Positions 1-4,316 of a stretch of DNA of 5,352 bases are shown one piece after another. The position numbers and the translations under genes were made by a program. Each line of letters opens with the position of its first letter. Positions within the stretch are counted from its first letter, which is position 1. The notes under the pieces were generated by a model. That model did no database searches. It was not told the DNA's origin and saw only the letters and a list, made by a program, of their open reading frames with translations. Source of the stretch: Tardiphaga sp. GTDB taxonomy: Bacteria > Pseudomonadota > Alphaproteobacteria > Rhizobiales > Xanthobacteraceae. The stretch covers positions 1 to 5,352 of the forward strand of contig JAQGJF010000411.1 in assembly GCA_028290765.1 (NCBI GenBank), in the 5' to 3' direction.

Positions 1-791
1 TCGGCGCCGCCGATCTGGTCCGCGCCCGATTTCGTCATGTCGACAAGGTGCGGGACCAGGTCCTTGCCGAGGTCTCTGGGGTTGACGAAGTGGGTCATGC
101 CGAAGCGTTCGCCCCACGCCTTGCGGTCGTTGTTGATGTCGACGCCGATGATCATGTCGGCGCCGGCCAGCCGCAGCCCCTGCAGCACGTTGAGGCCGAT
201 GCCGCCGAGACCGAACACGATGGCCTTGGCGCCTTCCTCGACCTTGGCGGTATTGATCACCGCGCCGATCCCGGTGGTGACGCCGCAGCCGATGTAGCAG
301 ACCTTGTCGAACGGCGCGTCCTCGCGGATTTTCGCCACCGCGATTTCCGGCAGCACCGTGTAGTTCGCAAAGGTCGAGGTGCCCATGTAGTGATGGACCG
401 GCTTGCCGCCGAGCGAAAAGCGCGAGGTGCCGTCGGGCATCAGGCCCTGGCCCTGGGTGGCGCGGATCGCGGTGCACAGGTTGGTCTTGCGCGACAGGCA
501 GGACGGGCACTGCCGGCACTCCGGCGTATACAGCGGAATGACGTGATCGCCTTTCTTGACCGAGGTGACGCCGCGGCCGATGTCCACCACGACGCCGGCG
601 CCTTCATGGCCGAGAATGGCCGGAAACAGGCCTTCGGGGTCGGCGCCGGACAGCGTGAATTCGTCGGTGTGGCAGACGCCGGTGGCCTTGATCTCGACCA
701 GCACTTCGCCCTCGCGCGGGCCGTCGAGCTGGACGGTGGTGATCTCGAGCGGTTTGCCGGCGGCAATGGCGACGGCGGCGCGAACGTCCAT
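1..791 (-). CDS. frmA: S-(hydroxymethyl)glutathione dehydrogenase / class III alcohol dehydrogenase, C-terminus cut by window edge
   Basis: Zinc- and NAD-dependent cytosolic dehydrogenase. The family oxidises S-hydroxymethylglutathione (formaldehyde plus glutathione) to S-formylglutathione, and also reduces S-nitrosoglutathione. Reading the minus strand from the ATG at 791 gives 263 residues with no stop before the edge. The family is about 370 residues, so roughly the last 105 are missing. Visible catalytic zinc ligands are Cys40 (GVCHTDE), His62 (GHEGAG) and Cys169 (GCGVTTG). Structural zinc ligands are Cys92, Cys95, Cys98 and Cys106. The Rossmann motif GLGGIG is at 194-199, and Asp218 in IIGVDIN fits NAD rather than NADP. 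Class III hallmarks are SGADPEG, GLMPDGTSRF and HYMGTSTF, plus Arg110, aligned by recollection with the glutathione-carboxylate-binding Arg of the human enzyme. The start is supported by GAGGAA six bases upstream. It is transcribed divergently from the transporter at 888. The family call is very secure; physiological substrate is inferred. Confidence 0.95.
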   Translation of the reverse strand, partial: MDVRAAVAIAAGKPLEITTVQLDGPREGEVLVEIKATGVCHTDEFTLSGADPEGLFPAILGHEGAGVVVDIGRGVTSVKKGDHVIPLYTPECRQCPSCLSRKTNLCTAIRATQGQGLMPDGTSRFSLGGKPVHHYMGTSTFANYTVLPEIAVAKIREDAPFDKVCYIGCGVTTGIGAVINTAKVEEGAKAIVFGLGGIGLNVLQGLRLAGADMIIGVDINNDRKAWGERFGMTHFVNPRDLGKDLVPHLVDMTKSGADQIGGA

Positions 792-796
792 AGCGA

Positions 797-802
797 TTCC
801 TC
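797..802 (-). promoter_or_regulatory. ribosome binding site of the class III alcohol dehydrogenase
   Basis: The minus strand reads GAGGAA, five to six bases before the ATG at 791. This is a good Shine-Dalgarno match at normal spacing and fixes the start codon. No convincing -10/-35 pair was found upstream of it within the divergent spacer. Confidence 0.7.
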
Positions 803-818
803 AAAGGTTCGATCTGCG

Positions 819-843
819 TTGCGCGGCGCGTGGCCCCGCGCAA
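819..843. repeat. 8-bp perfect inverted repeat in the divergent spacer (possible operator or hairpin)
   Basis: TTGCGCGG (819-826) and CCGCGCAA (836-843) are exact reverse complements separated by nine bases (cgcgtggcc). The repeat lies in the 96-bp gap between the divergently transcribed dehydrogenase (start 791) and transporter (start 888). That is where a shared operator would be expected. It could equally be a hairpin in either 5' leader, or chance in a GC-rich spacer. No regulator is encoded nearby to match it to. Confidence 0.35.
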
Positions 844-887
844 TTTGGCATTGCCGCATAGCACACGATCGGGCACTCAGGCAGCAA

Positions 888-1766
888 ATGAATCATGATT
901 TTGAACGCATCGCCGCGCGCGTGGCGCCGGTGATTTTCGTGCTGCTGTGGAGCACCGGTTTCATCGGCACCAAATACGTGCTCGCGGCGGCCGAGCCTTT
1001 GACCTATCTCGCGATCCGGATGGCCCTGGTGGTGGCGCTGATGGCGGTTGTCGTGGCGATCTGGCGTCCGCAATGGCCGGACCGGACCGGCATTCGCCAC
1101 AGCATCGTCGCCGGCCTTCTGGTGCATGGCTTCTATCTCGCCGGCACGGCCGTGGCGATTGCGCATTCGATCCCGGCGGGCCTCTCCGCACTGATTCCCG
1201 GCCTGCAGCCGATCCTGACCTCGACGCTGGCGAACCGCTGGCTCGGCGAGCGCGTCACGCCGCTGCAATGGGGCGGCCTGCTGCTCGGCCTCGGCGGCGC
1301 GGTGCTGATCCTGCACAATCGTCCGATGAGTGGGGAAGCCGGCTGGGGATGGCTGGCGTCCGGCGTGTCGCTGGTCAGCATCACGCTGGGTACGCTCTAT
1401 CAAAAGCGCTTTTGCGGCGGGATCGACTGGCGTGCCGGCAATCTGGTGCAGTTTTTCTCGGCGCTGGTTCTCTATGCCGTTGGCGCCTGGCTGTTCGAGA
1501 CCCGCGTGGTCCACTGGACCGGCGAATTCGTGGTGTCGGTGATCTGGCTTGCGGTGATGCTGTCGATCGGATCGATCGGGCTGTTGTACTGGCTGATCCG
1601 CCGCCAGGCTGCGAGCCAGGTCGCCAGCCTGTTCTATCTGGTGCCGGCCACCACCGCGCTGATGGCTTATGTGCTGTTCGACGAACGGCTCGATGCCGCC
1701 GCGATCGCCGGCATGGTGGCCTGCGCCGCCGCGGTGTTTCTGGTCAACCGTCCCGCGACCGCTTGA
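888..1766 (+). CDS. EamA/DMT-superfamily membrane transporter
   Basis: Predicted inner-membrane transporter of the drug/metabolite transporter superfamily; members export amino acids, metabolites or drugs. The substrate cannot be read from sequence. The 292-residue product has the usual family length and about ten hydrophobic segments, near residues 13-33, 37-58, 71-91, 97-114, 123-143, 154-171, 184-204, 214-235, 241-263 and 268-286. The two EamA repeats are visible. Each ends with a proline-containing helix followed by a charged E-R turn: LIPGLQPIL through GERVTPLQWGG (102-130), and LVPATTALM through FDERLDAAAIAG (251-275). The reading frame stays open leftwards to 48, but that part is antisense to the dehydrogenase and not homologous to transporters. 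The ATG at 888 therefore sets the start, since MNHDFERIAARVAPVIF leads directly into the first helix. The ribosome site is weak (aggcagc). The gene stands alone and converges on the histone-like gene. Confidence 0.88.
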   Translation: MNHDFERIAARVAPVIFVLLWSTGFIGTKYVLAAAEPLTYLAIRMALVVALMAVVVAIWRPQWPDRTGIRHSIVAGLLVHGFYLAGTAVAIAHSIPAGLSALIPGLQPILTSTLANRWLGERVTPLQWGGLLLGLGGAVLILHNRPMSGEAGWGWLASGVSLVSITLGTLYQKRFCGGIDWRAGNLVQFFSALVLYAVGAWLFETRVVHWTGEFVVSVIWLAVMLSIGSIGLLYWLIRRQAASQVASLFYLVPATTALMAYVLFDERLDAAAIAGMVACAAAVFLVNRPATA

Positions 1767-1772
1767 TGAAGT

Positions 1773-1812
1773 CATAAAGAAACAGCCCCCGGGCTTTCAC
1801 CCGGAGGCTGTT
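1773..1812 (-). terminator. rho-independent terminator of the histone-like gene, between convergent genes
   Basis: AACAGCCCCCGGG (1781-1793) pairs with CCCGGAGGCTGTT (1800-1812) over 13 positions with one C/A mismatch, around a six-base loop. Read on the minus strand, the stem is followed by TCTTTAT, giving a T-rich tail just after the histone-like gene's stop. On the plus strand the stem is followed by cgcaaacg with no T tract. It is therefore a weaker stop signal for the transporter, whose stop codon lies 14 bases before it. Confidence 0.7.
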
Positions 1813-1828
1813 CGCAAACGCAAAGCGC

Positions 1829-2107
1829 TCAGCGCTTCGATTTCTTGGCCTTCTTTTTCTTCTTCGTCACCTTCTTGGCGGTTTTCTTCGCCGTTTTTTT
1901 GGCCGCCTTCTTGGCTTTCTTGGCGGCCTTTTTGCCGTATTTTTTCGCCGCCGCTTTCTTTTTCTTCGCCGGCGTCACTTTCTTCGCGACTTTCTTGGCC
2001 GCCTTCTTGACCTTCTTGGCCACGGTCTTGGCTGCGTCCTTTGTCGCGTCAACGGCGCCGCCGACGGCGTCGGTGACCTGCTCCAGAATTGGTGTGTCGT
2101 CGTTCAT
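1829..2107 (-). CDS. small lysine/alanine-rich histone H1-like protein
   Basis: The 92-residue product has a short ordinary N-terminus (MNDDTPILEQVTDAVGGAVD) followed by about 70 residues almost entirely of Lys, Ala, Thr and Val in AKK/KKAAKK-type repeats. I count 36 Lys and 21 Ala, no Cys or Trp, and a single Tyr. This composition matches the C-terminal tails of eukaryotic histone H1 and bacterial H1-like/AlgP-type basic proteins. The inferred role is non-specific nucleic-acid binding and compaction in the nucleoid. Residues 8-30 could form an amphipathic helix. I chose the ATG at 2107, which has a G-rich stretch (GGGGGA) just upstream. An in-frame ATG at 2146 would lie upstream of the -10 box of the only visible promoter, so I reject it. 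Low complexity makes homology-based naming unreliable. The opposite strand reads as a phenylalanine-rich open frame, which is a shadow of the lysine codons. Confidence 0.82.
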   Translation of the reverse strand: MNDDTPILEQVTDAVGGAVDATKDAAKTVAKKVKKAAKKVAKKVTPAKKKKAAAKKYGKKAAKKAKKAAKKTAKKTAKKVTKKKKKAKKSKR

Positions 2108-2135
2108 GTCATCCCCCGAGGTTAGTGAAGCTGCA

Positions 2136-2163
2136 AGTATAACCAATTCTCCAAGCAGTTGAA
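2136..2163 (-). promoter_or_regulatory. candidate sigma-70-type promoter of the histone-like gene
   Basis: On the minus strand TATACT (2141 to 2136) matches five of six bases of the -10 consensus. TTCAAC (2163 to 2158), a poor -35 hexamer, lies 16 bases before it. Transcription would start near 2129, leaving a leader of about 22 bases before the ATG at 2107. Only the -10 box is persuasive. Confidence 0.4.
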
Positions 2164-2180
2164 GATTTGCGCAAGTGCTT

Positions 2181-2438
2181 TCAACCGTTACGCACCTTGG
2201 CGTAGGCGGCGAGCGCGCGTTCGCGACCGACCTTGTGGTCGACGATCGGCGGCGGATAGGTGACGCCGGGGCCCGCGAGTTCCAGCGGCGTCGCGGTCCA
2301 TGGCTGATGGATCAGGCGAGGGGGCAAGCCCGCAAGCTCGGGAACCCAACGCCCGGCATAGGCGCCGTCGGGATCGAACTTCTCGCCCTGCAGGATCGGA
2401 TTGAACACCCGGAAATAGGGCGCCGCGTCGGCGCCGGC
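2181..2438 (-). pseudogene. phrB: C-terminal remnant of deoxyribodipyrimidine photolyase
   Basis: The minus-strand frame ending at 2181 reads GADAAPYFRVFNPILQGEKF, then DPDGAYAGRWVPELAGLPP, IHQPW, TYPPPIVDHKVGRERALAAY and a terminal KVRNG. This is the unmistakable C-terminus of class I CPD photolyase, which uses FAD and light to split pyrimidine dimers. Only about 85 of the usual 470-490 residues remain. The antenna domain and most of the FAD-binding domain are gone, including the segment that normally precedes GxDAAPYF with its FAD-contacting acidic residues and WQW motif. Homology stops near 2438, where the frame reads VDDDDAGAD instead. The loop between PGV and TYP is a few residues shorter than usual. 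The open frame continues to an ATG at 2537 inside the palindrome, but that start has no ribosome site. I infer a decayed, non-functional gene; a functional copy may exist elsewhere. Confidence 0.85.
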
Positions 2439-2478
2439 GTCATCATCGTCAACGCCAATGCGGCGAGGATTTAGATCC

Positions 2479-2546
2479 GTAGCCCGGATGAGCGAAGCGA
2501 CATCCGGGTCCTGTGCCCCGCATGTGGCTTCGCTCATGCGGGCTAC
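2479..2546. repeat. 68-bp double-hairpin palindrome, REP-like intergenic element
   Basis: Two 30-bp arms, 2479-2508 and 2517-2546, are inverted copies that differ at only three positions and flank an 8-bp spacer (tcctgtgc). Each arm starts GTAGCCCG and also folds on itself: CCCGGAT pairs with ATCCGGG in the left arm, and CCCGCAT with ATGCGGG in the right arm (read on the minus strand). Both loops carry GCGAAGC. From recollection, closely similar GTAGCCCGGATGAGCG-type palindromes occur between many genes in Bradyrhizobium and relatives, so this is probably a dispersed repeat, not a local operator. It sits between the peroxiredoxin terminator and the photolyase remnant. Confidence 0.8.
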
Positions 2547-2577
2547 CGGGCTTCGTTGCCAATACGATGCTTGAACG

Positions 2578-2611
2578 AAAAAGGGCGCCGCGGCTCGGCC
2601 GGGCGCCCTTT
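2578..2611 (-). terminator. rho-independent terminator of the peroxiredoxin gene
   Basis: AAAGGGCGCC (2580-2589) and GGCGCCCTTT (2602-2611) form a perfect 10-bp stem with a 12-base GC-rich loop. On the minus strand the stem runs into TTTTTCGTTC. It begins about 20 bases after the peroxiredoxin stop codon (2631-2633), as expected for its terminator. Confidence 0.85.
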
Positions 2612-2630
2612 GTTTTCAGTACCGTGCGCG

Positions 2631-3290
2631 TTATTTCGGCTGCGGCACGATCCGGATGTAGGGTTTTGGCGATTTCCAGCCCTGTGGATAGATCGTCTTG
2701 GCCTCGTCGTCGCTGACCGAGCCGGCGATGATGACGTCCTCGCCCTGCTTCCAGTCGGCCGGGGTGGCGACGCGATGCTTGCCGGTGAGTTGCAGCGAAT
2801 CGATCACCCGCAATATTTCCTGGAAATTGCGGCCGGTGGTCATCGGGTAGACCAGCACCAACTTGATCTTCTTGTCGGGCCCGATGATGAAGACGTTGCG
2901 GACGGTGGCGTTGTCGGCCGCGGTGCGGCTGTCGGCACCGCCGGACGTGTCGGCGGGCAGCATGTTGTAGAGCTTCGAGACCTTGAGGTCGGTGTCGCCG
3001 ATCATCGGATAGTTCGGGGCGATGCCCTGGGTCTCCTTGATGTCCTCGGACCAAAGCGAATGTTTGGTTACCGGATCCACGCTGAGCCCCATCAGCTTGA
3101 CGCCGCGTTTGTCGAACTCCGGCTTGAGCTTGGCTAGCGCCCCAAGTTCGGTGGTGCAGACCGGGGTGAAGTCTTTGGGGTGGGAGAACAGCAGCGCCCA
3201 GCTGCTGCCGATCCAGTCATGGAAGTGGATCTTGCCCTCAGTGGTTTCGGCTTCGAAATCGGGCGCGACGGCGCCAATCTGGAGTGTCAT
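2631..3290 (-). CDS. 1-Cys peroxiredoxin (Prx6/AhpC-TSA family)
   Basis: Cytosolic thiol peroxidase that reduces hydrogen peroxide, organic hydroperoxides or peroxynitrite. The 219-residue length is typical for the Prx6 subfamily. The active-site motif is DFTPVCTTELG, with peroxidatic Cys45, Thr42 and Pro43. Arg131 in ATVRNVFIIGP is the expected catalytic-site arginine. Cys45 is the only cysteine in the protein, so no resolving cysteine exists and recycling must use an external thiol such as glutathione or a partner protein (family knowledge plus inference). The Prx6-type C-terminal domain is seen from about residue 165 (LTGKHRVATPADWKQGEDV) to the end (PYIRIVPQPK). The ATG at 3290 is preceded by GAGGG at six-base spacing, and the thioredoxin-fold N-terminus (IGAVAPDFEAETTEG) begins at once. 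The gene is monocistronic, with its own terminator. A neighbouring OxyR or other regulator is not visible. Confidence 0.95.
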   Translation of the reverse strand: MTLQIGAVAPDFEAETTEGKIHFHDWIGSSWALLFSHPKDFTPVCTTELGALAKLKPEFDKRGVKLMGLSVDPVTKHSLWSEDIKETQGIAPNYPMIGDTDLKVSKLYNMLPADTSGGADSRTAADNATVRNVFIIGPDKKIKLVLVYPMTTGRNFQEILRVIDSLQLTGKHRVATPADWKQGEDVIIAGSVSDDEAKTIYPQGWKSPKPYIRIVPQPK

Positions 3291-3296
3291 GTTTCG

Positions 3297-3301
3297 CCCT
3301 C
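3297..3301 (-). promoter_or_regulatory. ribosome binding site of the peroxiredoxin
   Basis: The minus strand reads GAGGG six bases before the ATG at 3290, a good Shine-Dalgarno element that supports this start. Confidence 0.65.
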
Positions 3302-3546
3302 ATGTCGTTCAAGTTACAGATGAAATTCGTATTGCCGAGTATAGCTCCGGGGTTGCCCGAACGGAACAGGGCCGGCAAAAGGACAAGATCCTTCCACAGC
3401 CGGTCAAATTTTTAGCATCTTGTATCGAACCGCACCTTTGCGGCGGAAAAAATACTGCAACTTCAGAAACCTGCGAAACCTGAATGCCGCGCTTTTGCCG
3501 CCTGCGCGCCTAACCGGCGCCGGACCAGGTTGCGAAATCGCTGAAC

Positions 3547-3562
3547 CGTGATGGACATCACA
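3547..3562 (+). promoter_or_regulatory. CRP-type (CRP/FNR family) binding-site candidate
   Basis: CGTGA-TGGACA-TCACA matches nine of ten conserved bases of the CRP consensus TGTGA-N6-TCACA, and its core GTGATG/CATCAC is a perfect palindrome. It is closer to the CRP form (GTGA) than to the FNR/FixK form (TTGA). Its centre (3554.5) lies about 40.5 bases before the start site predicted from the TATAAA box, the class II activator position. Which regulator binds is inference. Confidence 0.5.
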
Positions 3563-3582
3563 GCGACCAATTGGCAACGGTC

Positions 3583-3588
3583 TATAAA
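3583..3588 (+). promoter_or_regulatory. candidate -10 box of the unknown gene at 3677
   Basis: TATAAA matches five of six bases of the -10 consensus. No acceptable -35 hexamer lies 16-18 bases upstream; that position (about 3559-3566) is overlapped by the CRP-like site, as in activator-dependent promoters. Transcription would begin near 3595, leaving a leader of about 82 bases. Confidence 0.45.
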
Positions 3589-3676
3589 AGACGCGACTCA
3601 TTTGCCGGACTATTAACCGACCGTTTACGCCCGCATGGAAAAGCTGGGTCTCAGAACAAAAAAGAGAACAAATCCA

Positions 3677-4258
3677 ATGTCTGCCTCTGCCGTACTGCCT
3701 GTCGAATTGATTGAAGCCGTTGAGCCTTCCAAGATCGCCTGCCGCCAGACCGCGGCGCAAGCCCTTGCCGTCGTGCGGGACGGGGTGATCACCGGCGAGG
3801 GGCCCACCACGAGGGGCCGTATCCATTTTTCCCGCGCGCTCGATGCCGATGACGCCGCTTGGTGCGCGCGCATCCTGACCGCCGCGGCGGTCGAGGCCCA
3901 GCCGGTCAGCCGCGCCGAAGCCGAAGCCCTGTTCGAGATCAACGATGCCGCCGCCGAGCGCAGCGATGACGGCCTGTTCGACGATCTGTTCGCCAAGGCC
4001 ATCGTGCACCATGCCGCCTCGGCGTCGGGCTTGCCGGTGCCGTCGCGCGCCATCGCGCTCTCGCCGGACATCGCCATCGAAAGCTGGGCGCCCACCAAGG
4101 CGGTCGGCGTCAACATCGAAGTGCTGGAATGGATCGCCGGTCAGATGCGCGGCAAACGCCGCAGCAACCGGACCTTGATGACCCTGGTCGCCACGATCGT
4201 TGGTGCCGCCACGCTGCCGCTGGCGCAACTGCCGAATGTCTTCGACATCGGCATGTAA
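3677..4258 (+). CDS. hypothetical protein with possible C-terminal membrane anchor
   Basis: I do not recognise a named function. The product is 193 residues. Residues 20-60 (KIACRQTAAQALAVVRDGVI onward) look like a small folded region with GEGPTTRGRIHFSRALD. Residues 78-120 are an acidic helical stretch (SRAEAEALFEINDAAAERSD, then GLFDDLFAKAIVHHAASASG) whose pattern recalls uncharacterised alphaproteobacterial proteins with an LFxLNDA...LFxxAIxxH motif (from memory). Residues 158-166 are basic (RGKRRSNR), followed by a hydrophobic segment at 167-184 that could be one membrane helix with the bulk of the protein in the cytoplasm. I prefer the ATG at 3677, which has AAAGAGA about nine bases before it. 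The in-frame ATG at 3635 has no ribosome site and would add a Lys/Arg-rich 14-residue extension. Third-position GC is high in this frame, supporting real coding. It is a single gene with its own promoter and terminator. Confidence 0.8.
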   Translation: MSASAVLPVELIEAVEPSKIACRQTAAQALAVVRDGVITGEGPTTRGRIHFSRALDADDAAWCARILTAAAVEAQPVSRAEAEALFEINDAAAERSDDGLFDDLFAKAIVHHAASASGLPVPSRAIALSPDIAIESWAPTKAVGVNIEVLEWIAGQMRGKRRSNRTLMTLVATIVGAATLPLAQLPNVFDIGM

Positions 4259-4288
4259 CGCCAGCGCATCACGTCAACGAGACTGAAC

Positions 4289-4316
4289 CGGCGGGGTTAT
4301 TTCCCCGCCGTTTTTT
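4289..4316 (+). terminator. rho-independent terminator of the unknown gene, overlapping the convergent phosphatase end
   Basis: CGGCGGGG (4289-4296) pairs perfectly with CCCCGCCG (4303-4310) around a TTATTT loop and is followed by six T (4311-4316). It lies 30 bases after the stop at 4256-4258. On the minus strand no T tract follows the stem, so it works in the plus direction. Its loop contains the stop codon of the convergent phosphatase, and its 3' half encodes that protein's last residues. Confidence 0.9.

Larger units (their letters stand above)
3291..3676. other. 386-bp divergent intergenic region between peroxiredoxin and the unknown gene
   Basis: No credible gene is seen here, although a 37-codon open frame runs from 3303 without a ribosome site. 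The left side is the peroxiredoxin upstream region. On the minus strand it has a -10-like TATACT (3344 to 3339) without a good -35 hexamer; a start near 3332 would give a leader of about 40 bases. A small hairpin CCGCA/TGCGG lies at 3430-3443. The octamer GAAACCTG occurs twice (3466-3473 and 3475-3482), within TTCAG/CTGAA arms at 3462-3466 and 3480-3484. The right side is less GC-rich and holds the CRP-like site and -10 box listed separately. Confidence 0.6.

Noticed and set aside
48..887. In-frame plus-strand extension of the transporter that would make a 572-residue fusion protein
   Set aside because: The added 280 residues are the antisense of the class III alcohol dehydrogenase, Asp/Gly/Ala/Arg-rich and not transporter-like. 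The minus-strand gene has all zinc and NAD motifs, so the long frame is a GC-bias shadow.
801..1775. 324-codon minus-strand open frame opposite the transporter
   Set aside because: Its translation is His/Arg/Gln-rich without any recognisable motif, and it mirrors a clear ten-helix transporter on the plus strand.
1829..2107. Tandem nucleotide repeats in this segment as a CRISPR or satellite array
   Set aside because: The periodicity is irregular and is fully explained by AKK/KKAAKK coding repeats.
1845..2162. Plus-strand frame rich in Phe and Ala that looks like a hydrophobic membrane peptide
   Set aside because: It is the reverse complement of Lys/Ala codons of the histone-like gene, has no ribosome site, and runs against the gene's own promoter and terminator.
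3303..3416. 37-codon plus-strand open frame in the intergenic region
   Set aside because: No Shine-Dalgarno element, overlaps the peroxiredoxin upstream region, and shows no recognisable sequence.
3430..3443. CCGCA/TGCGG hairpin near a run of A as a terminator
   Set aside because: Only five base pairs, with no T tract following the stem on either strand, and no gene ending there.
3571..3590. TTGGCA before TATAAA read as a sigma-54 (-24/-12) or sigma-70 promoter
   Set aside because: The GG-N10-GC spacing of sigma-54 is not met, and TTGGCA is only six bases from TATAAA, far too close for a -35/-10 pair.
3404..4228. 274-codon minus-strand open frame opposite the unknown gene
   Set aside because: Arg/Gly-rich and low-complexity. 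The plus-strand frame has GC-rich third positions, an upstream promoter-like element and a strong terminator just after its stop.
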